NCBI GenBank assembly: GCA_963794385.1 | Contig: CAWCDT010000019.1 | Coordinates: forward strand, 1-64,000 | Direction of reading: 5' to 3' | Length of the DNA: 64,000 nt | DNA from: Gaiellasilicea sp963794385 | GTDB lineage: Bacteria > Actinomycetota > Thermoleophilia > Gaiellales > Gaiellaceae | In this document: positions 56,660 to 64,000 of the stretch, piece after piece | Numbering within the stretch: position 1 is the stretch's first letter | Layout: each line of letters opens with the position of its first letter | Translations under genes and position numbers: made by a program | Notes under the pieces: generated by a model | The model's input: the letters and a program-made list of their open reading frames with translations, nothing else | Told to the model about the DNA's origin: nothing | Database searches by the model: none

Positions 56660-56744
56660 CGACCACCTTCACGGCGTCGTCTCCCCGCCACCCGTAGCAC
56701 CGGGCATAGCACTCGGCCTCGCTCAGCGTCCGGAGCCGTTGCAT
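56556..56744 (-). CDS. Small conserved-looking hypothetical protein
   Basis: 62 residues from ATG 56744: LRTLSEAECYARCYGWRGDD, VVVVARHPRYPALASGEVIRTLFEDKLDSRQ. Two cysteines close together and a mixed beta-helix pattern; no known domain. Its 3' end overlaps the possible start of the MUG gene. Probably real, since residue use is not that of random GC-rich frames, and translation of MUG may depend on it. Confidence 0.55.
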   Translation of the reverse strand: MQRLRTLSEAECYARCYGWRGDDAVKVVVVARHPRYPALASGEVIRTLFEDKLDSRQTPEAA

Positions 56745-56775
56745 GGCCGCACCGTAAGTGGCAGGCCGGACGACA

Positions 56776-57789
56776 TCAGTCCGCGATCGTGAGCAGCGGG
56801 TCGAGCCGTGCCGCCAGCGTGCGCGCGTCGAAGGCCTCCGCCGGTGCGAGCACGCCCCGGCCTCGCGCCTCGCCCGCCATGAGGGCCTCGGCGCCTCGGA
56901 CGAGAAGGAGCGCCGTCAGGCCGTAGACGTCGCGCCCGGTAAGCACGGCACGCCCGGTCCCGGCTGCGCCCACGGCCTCCGCGACGACCGCGAAGCGGTT
57001 CCGTTGCCGCGCCGCCTCTGAGGGGCCGGCCGGCCCGATGCGGGCAGTGGCGCGGACGAACGGCGCCGCAAGCCCTCCGAGCGACCCGAACCTCGCGACG
57101 ATGCCGGGCAGGCGCACGTACGAGCGAACATTGCGGACGTCGGTGTGCCGTGGCACGGTCAGCGGCTCCGTCCCGCTCCACTCGACGACCGTCCGCTCGC
57201 CGAACGGGAACCTGAGCCTGCGCGTCGTCGCGCCGAACCGGGAGGGGACGAGCCGGCCGTCCTTCCAGGCGACGAGCTGCTGCGTCATGACCCGGGCGAT
57301 CGTCGCACGCGTACCGCGACTCGTCGCGATCCCGCTCGTCGCGTAACCGACGACGACCTCGTCCAGCGGCCCCTCGACCTGCTCGGCGGCGAGCCGGGCG
57401 GCGAGGTCGCCCGGGACATAGTCGAATCCGAACGCCGGCAGCACGGCGGTCTCGGCGTCGATCTCGTCGTGCACGAGCCGGACGAACCCCTGCTCGCCGG
57501 TCGAGTCGAGATAGTGCGCGCCGACCGCGACGGCGGCACGCACCGGAGCGAGCCCGATCTCGAGAAACGGCCCGGCCAGCGAGGCGACGACGTCGGCGCC
57601 TCCAAATGCCTCCCGCAGGGCCTGCTCGTCGCGCGCGTCGGCGACGCGCACCTCGTCGCCGGGCAAGGCGAGCTCCTCGAGCGCCTCGCGACGCCGGCCG
57701 ACGAGCCGTACCTCGAGCCCGGCCCGGCGCGCCTCGGCGAGGACGAGCCGCCCGGTGAACCCCGTGACGCCGAGGAGCGCGAGCGCCAT
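56776..57789 (-). CDS. Saccharopine-dehydrogenase-like / trans-acting enoyl-reductase-like protein
   Basis: 337 residues. Rossmann start LALLGVTGFTGRLVLAEARR, GGADVVASLAGPFLEIGLAP, AVAVGAHYLDSTGEQGFVRL and VLPAFGFDYVPGDLAARLAA are the family hallmarks. C-terminal MAGEARGRGVLAPAEAFDAR is shared with actinobacterial trans-acting enoyl reductases, but no polyketide synthase is near. Reaction unknown. Confidence 0.83.
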   Translation of the reverse strand: MALALLGVTGFTGRLVLAEARRAGLEVRLVGRRREALEELALPGDEVRVADARDEQALREAFGGADVVASLAGPFLEIGLAPVRAAVAVGAHYLDSTGEQGFVRLVHDEIDAETAVLPAFGFDYVPGDLAARLAAEQVEGPLDEVVVGYATSGIATSRGTRATIARVMTQQLVAWKDGRLVPSRFGATTRRLRFPFGERTVVEWSGTEPLTVPRHTDVRNVRSYVRLPGIVARFGSLGGLAAPFVRATARIGPAGPSEAARQRNRFAVVAEAVGAAGTGRAVLTGRDVYGLTALLLVRGAEALMAGEARGRGVLAPAEAFDARTLAARLDPLLTIAD

Positions 57790-57812
57790 GGCGCGAGTGT
57801 AGGTTGCGCCGC

Positions 57813-58226
57813 ATGAGCAGCGCCCGCGCGAAGGTGTTCGCGTACGCGGTCTCGCTCGACCGCGACGGGACGGCCCGGAACATCGACGGCGGCACACCGC
57901 TCGCCGACGAGGAGGCGTGGGCGCCGGAGGATCTCGTCCTCGTCGGGCTCGCACGCTGCACGCTGACCAGCCTCCGCTACCACGCGGACCGCGCCGGCAT
58001 CGAGGTCGGCGGCAGCGTGGACGCGAGCGGCGAGGTGACGCAGCGCGAAACGGACGGGCGCTACGCGTTCGTCCGGGTGAAGGTCGTGGCCGACGTCACG
58101 CTCGAACCGGCGCCGGAGAACGTACGCGAGCTCCTCTCGAAGGCCGAGCGGGACTGCTTCGTCGGCGCGTCGCTGACCTCGAAGCCGCGCTATCGCTGGA
58201 CGGTCAACGGGCAGGAGCTGGCATAA
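57813..58226 (+). CDS. OsmC-family peroxidase
   Basis: 137 residues from ATG 57813. The two reactive cysteines are present: VLVGLARCTLTSLRYHADRA (peroxidatic) and SKAERDCFVGASLTSK (resolving). Reduces organic hydroperoxides. First of four tightly packed genes (OsmC, cysteine-desulfurase-like, M20, epimerase). Confidence 0.9.
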   Translation: MSSARAKVFAYAVSLDRDGTARNIDGGTPLADEEAWAPEDLVLVGLARCTLTSLRYHADRAGIEVGGSVDASGEVTQRETDGRYAFVRVKVVADVTLEPAPENVRELLSKAERDCFVGASLTSKPRYRWTVNGQELA

Positions 58227-58237
58227 GCACGACGCTT

Positions 58238-59389
58238 CTGGACGTTGCTGCGGTCCGCGAACGCTTTTCGGCGCTCGACCGGCCGCTTGCCTTCTTCGAC
58301 GGGCCGGGCGGCACGCAGTGCCCCGACGAGGTGATCGACGCGATCACCGCCTATCTGCGCGAGGACAACGCCAACATCGGCGCGCCGTACGAGACGAGCG
58401 TGCACACCGTCGAGCTGATCGAGGGGGCGCGTGCGGCGGCGGCGCACTTTCTCTCCTGCCACGCGGACGAGGTCGCCTTCGGACCGAGCATGACCTCGCT
58501 CAACTTCCTGCTCACGCGCGCCTTCGCACGGACGCTGCGCGCCGGTGACGAGGTCGTCTGCACGCGGCTCGACCACGACGCCAACGTCGCGCCCTGGCTG
58601 GCGCTCGCCGAGGACCTCGACATCGTGGTCCGCTTCGCCGGCGTGCACGAGGATCTCTCACTCGACCTCGATGACCTCGAGGCGCAACTCTCGGACCGCA
58701 CGCGTGTCGTCGCGTTCCCGGTCGCCTCGAACGCGGTCGGGACGACGCCGGACGTGGCTCGGATCGTCGAGCTCGCCCACAACGTGGACGCGCTTGCGTG
58801 GGCCGACGCCGTTCACTTCGGGCCGCACGGTCCGATCGACGCAGCGGGCTGGGACGTCGACGTCCTGCTCTGTTCGCCCTACAAGTTCTTCGGGCCGCAC
58901 CTCGGGCTCGTGTTCGGCAAGCGCGACCTCCTCGAGCACCTGCGGCCGTACAAGGTGCGGCCCGCCGCGGACGAGCCCGTGGGCAAGCGCTTCGAGCTCG
59001 GCACGCAGCAGCACGAGCTGCTCGCCGGCTTCGTCGCGGCGGTCGCGTACGTCGAGTCACTGGGCTGGGAGGCCATCACGGCGCACGAGCGCGAGCTGGG
59101 CCGGCGCTTCCTCGACGGCATTCCCGACGGCGTGCAGCTCTACGGCCTCAGGACGATGACGGGACGCGTGCCGACGTTCGCGTTCAACCTGCCCGGCCGC
59201 AGCTCCGAGGAGGTCGCGATCGAGCTCGCCGCCCGCGACGTCGCGGTGTGGCACGGCGATTACTACGCGGTCGAGATCATGAAGGTGCTGGGGCTCGAAG
59301 GCACGGGCGCCGTCCGCGCTGGCTTCGTCCACTACAACACGCCGAACGAGGTCGACCGGCTTCTAACCGCACTCGACGAGCTGTGCTAA
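58238..59389 (+). CDS. Cysteine-desulfurase-like aminotransferase (class V)
   Basis: 383 residues from CTG 58238; no ATG or GTG fits, and ATA 58223 overlapping the OsmC stop is a less likely start. PLP lysine in LLCSPYKFFGPHLGLVFGKR; FFDGPGGTQCPDEVIDAITA, VCTRLDHDANVAPWLALAED and WADAVHFGPHGPIDAAGWDV hold the PLP-binding His/Asp. Sulfur-transfer or isopenicillin-epimerase-like enzymes share the fold; it lacks a clear C-terminal sulfur-loop cysteine at the usual place, so activity is uncertain. Confidence 0.85.
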   Translation: MDVAAVRERFSALDRPLAFFDGPGGTQCPDEVIDAITAYLREDNANIGAPYETSVHTVELIEGARAAAAHFLSCHADEVAFGPSMTSLNFLLTRAFARTLRAGDEVVCTRLDHDANVAPWLALAEDLDIVVRFAGVHEDLSLDLDDLEAQLSDRTRVVAFPVASNAVGTTPDVARIVELAHNVDALAWADAVHFGPHGPIDAAGWDVDVLLCSPYKFFGPHLGLVFGKRDLLEHLRPYKVRPAADEPVGKRFELGTQQHELLAGFVAAVAYVESLGWEAITAHERELGRRFLDGIPDGVQLYGLRTMTGRVPTFAFNLPGRSSEEVAIELAARDVAVWHGDYYAVEIMKVLGLEGTGAVRAGFVHYNTPNEVDRLLTALDELC

Positions 59390-60678
59390 CCGTCACCGAT
59401 CTCCTCCAGAAGCTGATCCGCTTCGACACGACGAATCCGCCCGGAAACGAGCGCGCGTGCATCGAGTTCGTCCAGACGCTGCTCGAGGAAGCCGGCTGCG
59501 AGACGAAGCTCTACGCGAAGGACCCCGCGCGGCCGAACCTCGTCTCGCGACTCACGGGCGGCAACGCGCCGCCGCTTCTCCTTCAGGGACACGTCGACGT
59601 CGTCACGACCGCGGGACAGCCGTGGTCACGCCCGCCTTTCTCGGGCACGCTCGTGGATGGGTACGTGTGGGGACGCGGAGCGCTCGACATGAAGGGCGGC
59701 GTCGCGATGCTCGTGAGCGCGTTCCTGCGCGCACAGCGGGAAGGCGTGCGACTCCCGGGTGACGTCGTGCTGGTCGTCCTCGCCGACGAGGAGCACGGCG
59801 GCGAGCTCGGTGCGCGCTTCCTCGTCGAGGAGCATCCGGAGCTCTTCACCGGGGTGCGCTACGCGCTCGGCGAGTTCGGCGGGTTCAGCCTCGCGATCGC
59901 GGACAAGCGCTTCTACCCGATCCAGGTCGCCGAGAAGCAGATCTGCTGGCTCAGGGCGACGGTACGCGGCCCCGGCGGTCACGGAGCACTCGCACACCGC
60001 GGCGGCACGGTCGCGCGGCTCGGCCGCCTGCTGCGCGACCTCGACCGGAAGCGCCTGCCCGTACACGTGACACCGGTCGCACGCGCCTTCGTCGAGCAGG
60101 TCGCGGCCGAGCTGCCACGCAAGGAGGCGACGGTACTGCGCTCGCTCCTGAAGCCGCGATTCACCGACGCCGCGCTGCGGCTGCTCGGGGATCGCGCCGT
60201 CACGCTCGAGCCGATGCTGCGGAACACCGTCAACGCGACGATCGTTCGCGCCGGCGAGAAGATCAACGTCGTTCCGAGCGAGATCGAGGTCGAGCTGGAC
60301 GGCCGGGCGCTACCTGGCTTCGGCCCCGAGGAGTTGATCGCGGAAGTGCAGGCGATCGTCGGCGAGGACATCGAGCTCGAGCTCGTTCGCCACGACCCCG
60401 GGCCGCCGGAGGCGGACTTCGGGCTCTTCGAGACGCTCGCCGGCGTGATCCGCGAGCTCGACCCGGAGGGGATCCCGGTGCCGCTGTTGCAGATCGGCGT
60501 CACCGACGGCCGCTTCTTCGCGCAGGCCGGGGTGCAGACCTACGGCTTCGTGCCGCTGCGGCTGCCCGAGGACTTCACCTTCACGCAGTTCATCCACGCG
60601 GCCGACGAGCGCGTGCCGGTCGAGGCGCTCGAGTTCGGCGCCGAGGCTGTCTGGCGCGCGATCCAGCGATTCCACTGA
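59383..60678 (+). CDS. M20-family metallopeptidase
   Basis: 431 residues from GTG 59383, overlapping the previous stop. QGHVDVVTTAGQPWSRPPF and WGRGALDMKGGVAMLVSAFL hold the metal His and bridging Asp; LVVLADEEHGGELGARFLVEE has the catalytic Glu pair; GPGGHGALAHRGG starts the lid domain, and FIHAADERVPVEALEFGA the last metal His. Likely a dipeptidase/deacylase on N-acyl amino acids. Confidence 0.9.
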   Translation: MLTVTDLLQKLIRFDTTNPPGNERACIEFVQTLLEEAGCETKLYAKDPARPNLVSRLTGGNAPPLLLQGHVDVVTTAGQPWSRPPFSGTLVDGYVWGRGALDMKGGVAMLVSAFLRAQREGVRLPGDVVLVVLADEEHGGELGARFLVEEHPELFTGVRYALGEFGGFSLAIADKRFYPIQVAEKQICWLRATVRGPGGHGALAHRGGTVARLGRLLRDLDRKRLPVHVTPVARAFVEQVAAELPRKEATVLRSLLKPRFTDAALRLLGDRAVTLEPMLRNTVNATIVRAGEKINVVPSEIEVELDGRALPGFGPEELIAEVQAIVGEDIELELVRHDPGPPEADFGLFETLAGVIRELDPEGIPVPLLQIGVTDGRFFAQAGVQTYGFVPLRLPEDFTFTQFIHAADERVPVEALEFGAEAVWRAIQRFH

Positions 60679-61622
60679 GAATCCTCGTCCTCGGGGGGAC
60701 GAGCTTCCTGGGCCGCGCGGTCGTGGAGGAAGCACTCGCACGCGGCCACGAGCTGACGTTGTTCAACCGCGGGGAGACGAATCCAGGGCTGTTTCCTGAG
60801 GCCGAGCAGCTGCGAGGGGACCGAATCGGTGACCTCGCAGCGCTCGCGGGTCGTGCGTGGGACGCCGTGATCGACCCGTCGGGGTTCGTGCCGGCGGTTG
60901 TGCGGCGCTCGGCCGAGCTGCTGCGCGAATCCGGCCGCTACGTGTTCGTCTCGAGCGTCTCGGTCTACGCCGACTTCTCGACCGGCCCGTCCGAGTCGAG
61001 CCCGCTGGCCGAGCTCGGCGACATGTCCGCCGACGAGGTCGCGGCGGACTACTCCAACTACGGGCCGCTGAAGGCGCTCTGCGAGGCGGAGGTCGACGCC
61101 GTCTTCGGGGAGCGCACGCTGATCGTGCGCCCGGGGCTGATCGTCGGTCCGCACGACCCGACCGGCCGCTTCACCTACTGGGCGCAGCGGCTCGCTCATG
61201 GCGGCGAGGTGCTCGCGCCCGGCCCGCCGGAGCGAGAGGTGCAGTTCGTCGACGTGCGCGACCTCGCCGCCTGGATCGTCGGCGCCGTCGAAGGCGGACT
61301 CTCCGGCCGCTACAACGCGACCGGTGACGGCGTCGCCTGGGGCGAGCTGCTCGCCGGGGCCGAGGTGACGTGGGTGTCGGACGAGTTCCTGAGAGAGCAG
61401 GAGGTCGGCGAGTGGATGGAGCTGCCGCTCTGGCTCGCCGATTCTGACTGGGTGGGGATGCACTCGACCGACGTGAGCCGAGCCCTCGCGGCCGGGCTCC
61501 GCTTCCGACCGCTCGCGGAGACGCTCGCGGGCGCGGCGACCGCCCCGGCCGTCGAGGGCGTCGGCCTCACGCCCGAGCGCGAGGCCGAGCTCCTCGCCGG
61601 TTGGCGCGCCACGCAGCGCTAG
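60675..61622 (+). CDS. NAD-dependent epimerase/dehydratase-like protein
   Basis: 315 residues from CTG 60675 (CTGA overlaps the M20 stop). RILVLGGTSFLGRAVVEEAL is a G-G-T-x-F-L-G Rossmann motif, YVFVSSVSVYADFSTGPSES and DYSNYGPLKALCEAEV hold Ser/Tyr/Lys, LIVRPGLIVGPHDPTGRFTY the usual R-P-G block. Atypical SDR; substrate may be a nucleotide sugar or flavonoid-like compound. A strict ATG/GTG would start only at GTG 60723, losing the Rossmann loop, so the non-standard CTG is likely. Confidence 0.83.
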   Translation: MRILVLGGTSFLGRAVVEEALARGHELTLFNRGETNPGLFPEAEQLRGDRIGDLAALAGRAWDAVIDPSGFVPAVVRRSAELLRESGRYVFVSSVSVYADFSTGPSESSPLAELGDMSADEVAADYSNYGPLKALCEAEVDAVFGERTLIVRPGLIVGPHDPTGRFTYWAQRLAHGGEVLAPGPPEREVQFVDVRDLAAWIVGAVEGGLSGRYNATGDGVAWGELLAGAEVTWVSDEFLREQEVGEWMELPLWLADSDWVGMHSTDVSRALAAGLRFRPLAETLAGAATAPAVEGVGLTPEREAELLAGWRATQR

Positions 61623-62485
61623 CCGTAGGCGTCGCGGGCCCGCTGCCAGCGCGGATCGTCGCGGCGGATCCGGTCCGGGTCGGTGCCGCGCGCGTCGGCC
61701 AGGTCGAGCGTCAGGAGCTGGAAGGGGACGATGTCGACCACCGGGTGACGCGTCGGCACGAGGGTGACGTCGCAGCCGAGCTCCCGCAGCGCGGCCGCTG
61801 TCTCGGCCGCCCGCGCGGCGGCGCGGCCCTCGCCCTCGAGCACGAAGCAACGGACGTTCTCGTCGATCGCGGCGAGGTGCCCGTGGAGGAGCTCCTCCAA
61901 CGGGTGCGCCTCGGCCGCCACGAAGACGCCCTCGCGCAGCTTCAGCACGGCCTCCTGGGCGGTCGGCCAATCGCGACCGGCGCCCGTGACCAGGAAGCGC
62001 TCGTGGTCCGAGACGGGTAGCCGCTCCCCGGCGAGCACACCAGCCACGGCGTCCGCGAGCCACGCGACGTCCTCGCCGCGCAGCGCCGCGAGCGCCGCGA
62101 CGGCGCACGTGTACGAGGCCGTGTGGCAGTAGCTCTCGTCGAGCGCCGGCGTCGCGACGACGACCTCGTCGCAGAGCTCGCCGAGGGGACTGTCGGGCTT
62201 CCCGGTGACGAGCCACTTCGGCCCGGAGAACGCACGTGCCGCCTCCAGCGTCATCGCGGTGCCGCCCTCGTGGCTGGCGAGGACGAGCACGTCCGCCTCC
62301 GGCGGGTCGAGCAGGAACTCGAGCGCGTCGACCCCGTTCCCGGTCGTCTGGGCCGCGTGGAAGGACGTGCCGCAGCCGACCGCGACGACGCGGCCGTCCG
62401 GCAGCCGCCGGTCCGCCGGCACCTGCGCGAGCCACTCCGGCTGCGCCGCGATCGCCGCCCGCGTCTTCTCTCCCGCCACGACCAC
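61619..62485 (-). CDS. SIS-domain sugar isomerase-like protein
   Basis: 288 residues from GTG 62485. Two SIS domains: VVAVGCGTSFHAAQTTGNGV and ADVLVLASHEGGTAMTLEAA; then FLVTGAGRDWPTAQEAVLKL and REGVFVAAEAHPLEELLHGH, as in the isomerase half of glucosamine-6-phosphate synthase, without a glutaminase domain. AgaS/FrlB-like enzymes share this layout. Only 9 bp separate its start from the divergent M16 gene. Confidence 0.85.
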   Translation of the reverse strand: MVVAGEKTRAAIAAQPEWLAQVPADRRLPDGRVVAVGCGTSFHAAQTTGNGVDALEFLLDPPEADVLVLASHEGGTAMTLEAARAFSGPKWLVTGKPDSPLGELCDEVVVATPALDESYCHTASYTCAVAALAALRGEDVAWLADAVAGVLAGERLPVSDHERFLVTGAGRDWPTAQEAVLKLREGVFVAAEAHPLEELLHGHLAAIDENVRCFVLEGEGRAAARAAETAAALRELGCDVTLVPTRHPVVDIVPFQLLTLDLADARGTDPDRIRRDDPRWQRARDAYG

Positions 62486-62494
62486 CTCTATAGC

Positions 62495-63763
62495 ATGGCC
62501 GCCGTGGGGGTCTTCGAGCGCTCCGAGTTGCGAAACGGCCTGCGCGTCCTGACGGCGCCGATGCCGCAGGCGAAGTCGGTCTCGTGCTTCGTCATGCTGG
62601 CCGCTGGCTCGCGCTACGAGACCGCCGAGACGAATGGAATCGCGCACTTCGCCGAGCACATGTTCTTCAAGGGGACGGAGCGGCGACCGACGGCCCGCGA
62701 CATCGCCGGCGAGGTCGACGCGATCGGCGGCGAGTTCAACGCGTTCACAGGCAAGGAGTACACGGGCTACTACATCCGCTGCGCCGCGGAGACGCGCGAC
62801 ACGGCGCTCGACGTCCTCGTCGACATGCTCCGTCACTCCAAGTTCGATCCCGAGGAGATCGAGCGCGAGAAGGGCGTGATCGTCGAGGAGATGAACATGT
62901 ACTACGACACGCCGCGCGACTTCATCGGGGGCGTCTACGAGTCGCTCCTCTACGGCGACCAGCCGCTCGGCTGGGACATCATCGGGCGCAAGGAGACCGT
63001 CCGCGGCGCGACGCGCGAGACATTCACCGACTACCTCGGAGAGTGGTACTGGCCGGAGCGGATGGTCATCGGCGTCGGCGGGCTGATCGGCGACGGGCTC
63101 CACGAGCGGCTCGAGGAGTTGCTCGGCGACCTCGAGCCGCGTGAGACGGGATCGCCCGCCCCCGTCGCGCCGAGCTCGAACGGCGCGCGTGTGAAGGTGC
63201 ACACGAAGACCTCGGACCAGGCGCATATCGTGCTCGGGGTCCGGAGCCGGCCGCTCGTAGATCCCGACCGGTACGTGCTTCAGCTGCTCGCGACGGTGCT
63301 GGGCGGCGGGATGTCGTCCCGTCTCTTCACCGAGGTGCGCGAGCGGCGGGGGCTCGCGTACTACGTCTTCGGAACGAACCACGCCTACACCGACGCCGGC
63401 TCCCTCTACTCGCAGTCCGGCGTCGACATCAACCGGATCGACGAGGCGGTGACGACGATCGTGGAGCAGTTCCGGCTGCTGGCGGAGGAGCCGGTGCCGT
63501 CGGACGAGCTCGAGAAGGCGCGCAACTTCGCCAAGGGCCGCTTCGTGCTCCAGCTCGAGAGCCCGCACGGGACGATCATGTTCGGCCTCCGCCGCGAGGT
63601 GCTCGAGGGGCGCGCGGAGGAGCCGCAGGCGGTGCTCGACGCGCTCGACGCAGTCACGGCCGACGACCTCCAGCGGGTCGCGCGGGAGGTTGTGGACGAC
63701 GGCCCCTATCTCGCCGTGATCGGGCCGTTCGAGGACGCCGAGCGCTTCGAGAAGCTCCTCTAG
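62495..63763 (+). CDS. M16-family zinc peptidase
   Basis: 422 residues from ATG 62495. Inverted zinc site H-x-x-E-H in NGIAHFAEHMFFKGTERRPT, with the third ligand Glu in EIEREKGVIVEEMNMYYDTP. C-terminal VLGGGMSSRLFTEVRERRGL and AYYVFGTNHAYTDAGSLYSQ form the partner half. Processing-peptidase type, likely secreted or cytoplasmic; no signal peptide. Close relatives lie by polynucleotide phosphorylase genes in actinobacteria, not seen here. Confidence 0.92.
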   Translation: MAAVGVFERSELRNGLRVLTAPMPQAKSVSCFVMLAAGSRYETAETNGIAHFAEHMFFKGTERRPTARDIAGEVDAIGGEFNAFTGKEYTGYYIRCAAETRDTALDVLVDMLRHSKFDPEEIEREKGVIVEEMNMYYDTPRDFIGGVYESLLYGDQPLGWDIIGRKETVRGATRETFTDYLGEWYWPERMVIGVGGLIGDGLHERLEELLGDLEPRETGSPAPVAPSSNGARVKVHTKTSDQAHIVLGVRSRPLVDPDRYVLQLLATVLGGGMSSRLFTEVRERRGLAYYVFGTNHAYTDAGSLYSQSGVDINRIDEAVTTIVEQFRLLAEEPVPSDELEKARNFAKGRFVLQLESPHGTIMFGLRREVLEGRAEEPQAVLDALDAVTADDLQRVAREVVDDGPYLAVIGPFEDAERFEKLL

Positions 63764-63772
63764 AGCCTGACG

Positions 63773-64000
63773 CTAGGAGACGTCAAGCCCGCCGAGCGCG
63801 CGGCGCGCCTCGGCGACCGCTTCCCGCGCGATCTCGATTGCGGCGACGTTTTCGGGATCGCGTTCGCGGACGGCCAGGGCACGCTCGAACGCGTCGAGCG
63901 CCTGCTCGTGCTCGCCGGCGTCGAAGTGCTCCCAGCCGAGGTTGTTCAGCAGCGGGCCGGCCCAGTACGCCGCGGCTTCCGAGCGCTCGGCAAGCTCGAG
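63773..64000 (-). CDS. TPR-containing protein, 3' part
   Basis: The last 75 codons of a gene that continues past the window's right edge. GPLLNNLGWEHFDAGEHEQA and LDAFERALAVRERDPENVAA form a TPR repeat, followed by the helix IEIAREAVAEARRALGGL. Function not deducible from this end. Convergent with the M16 gene, 9 nt away. Confidence 0.7.
   Translation of the reverse strand, partial: LELAERSEAAAYWAGPLLNNLGWEHFDAGEHEQALDAFERALAVRERDPENVAAIEIAREAVAEARRALGGLDVS

Overview
The window is a very GC-rich bacterial chromosome segment with frequent GTG/TTG starts, 4-nt start/stop overlaps (ATGA, GTGA), several probably leaderless mRNAs and actinobacterial-type genes: a DipZ-like CcdA/redoxin fusion, a PAC2 protein, KorAB, CtaA, DHA2 drug exporters and an F420-free central metabolism set. 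I infer an actinobacterium, possibly of the Thermoleophilia (Gaiellales/Solirubrobacterales) type. No rRNA, tRNA, CRISPR array, phage or insertion sequence was seen.

Layout. 0-13.3 kb: a broken CorA, FAD oxidoreductase, VOC proteins, an adenylate cyclase-like membrane protein, an M24 peptidase-like protein, an MFS carrier, a korA / 69-aa protein / korB operon, a thioredoxin-TPR protein and two paralogous exported proteins. 13.5-26.7 kb: an export island with two CzcA/CusA-type RND pumps flanking a very short lipoprotein adaptor, then a MacAB-like exporter (permease, ATPase, repeat-rich HlyD adaptor), a histidine kinase and response regulator, and a divergent PepSY protein. Almost every gene here carries one-base indels although the coding message is otherwise preserved, which looks like poor consensus sequence rather than decay. 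26.7-42.6 kb: clean sequence with a zinc-ribbon membrane protein, O-antigen-ligase-like protein, methyltransferase, AlkA-like glycosylase, a cAMP-binding-domain protein, proC, pgl, a DCC-family redox protein with an in-frame TGA at its redox cysteine, a DEAH helicase, a dipZ-like gene, PAC2, ctaA and selD.

42.6-47.5 kb: a compact signalling cluster. An XRE-TPR regulator is followed 21 nt later by a 33-codon gene with a strong Shine-Dalgarno sequence; its product looks like a secreted pheromone precursor (basic start, hydrophobic core, ASA cleavage site, C-terminal heptapeptide). A redoxin-like lipoprotein follows. Upstream of the regulator lies a tandem repeat that overlaps the -35 box of a divergent promoter, which appears to drive a structured RNA of about 180 nt ending in an intrinsic terminator. 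Next come a TetR/DHA2-exporter pair and its palindromic operator.

47.5-64 kb: an acyl-CoA-synthetase / SDR / LanC-like / LanC-like operon, a hotdog protein, NAD synthetase, an ArsR-SRPBCC pair with a recognisable leaderless promoter, NUDIX and MUG repair genes, a tightly overlapped run OsmC / cysteine-desulfurase-like / M20 peptidase / epimerase, a SIS isomerase, an M16 peptidase and the end of a TPR protein.

The two results I would follow first are the candidate regulator-pheromone pair at 43.5-45.0 kb and the candidate selenoprotein at 32.6-32.9 kb. The second is supported by a SECIS-like hairpin directly downstream of the TGA and by selD in the same window.
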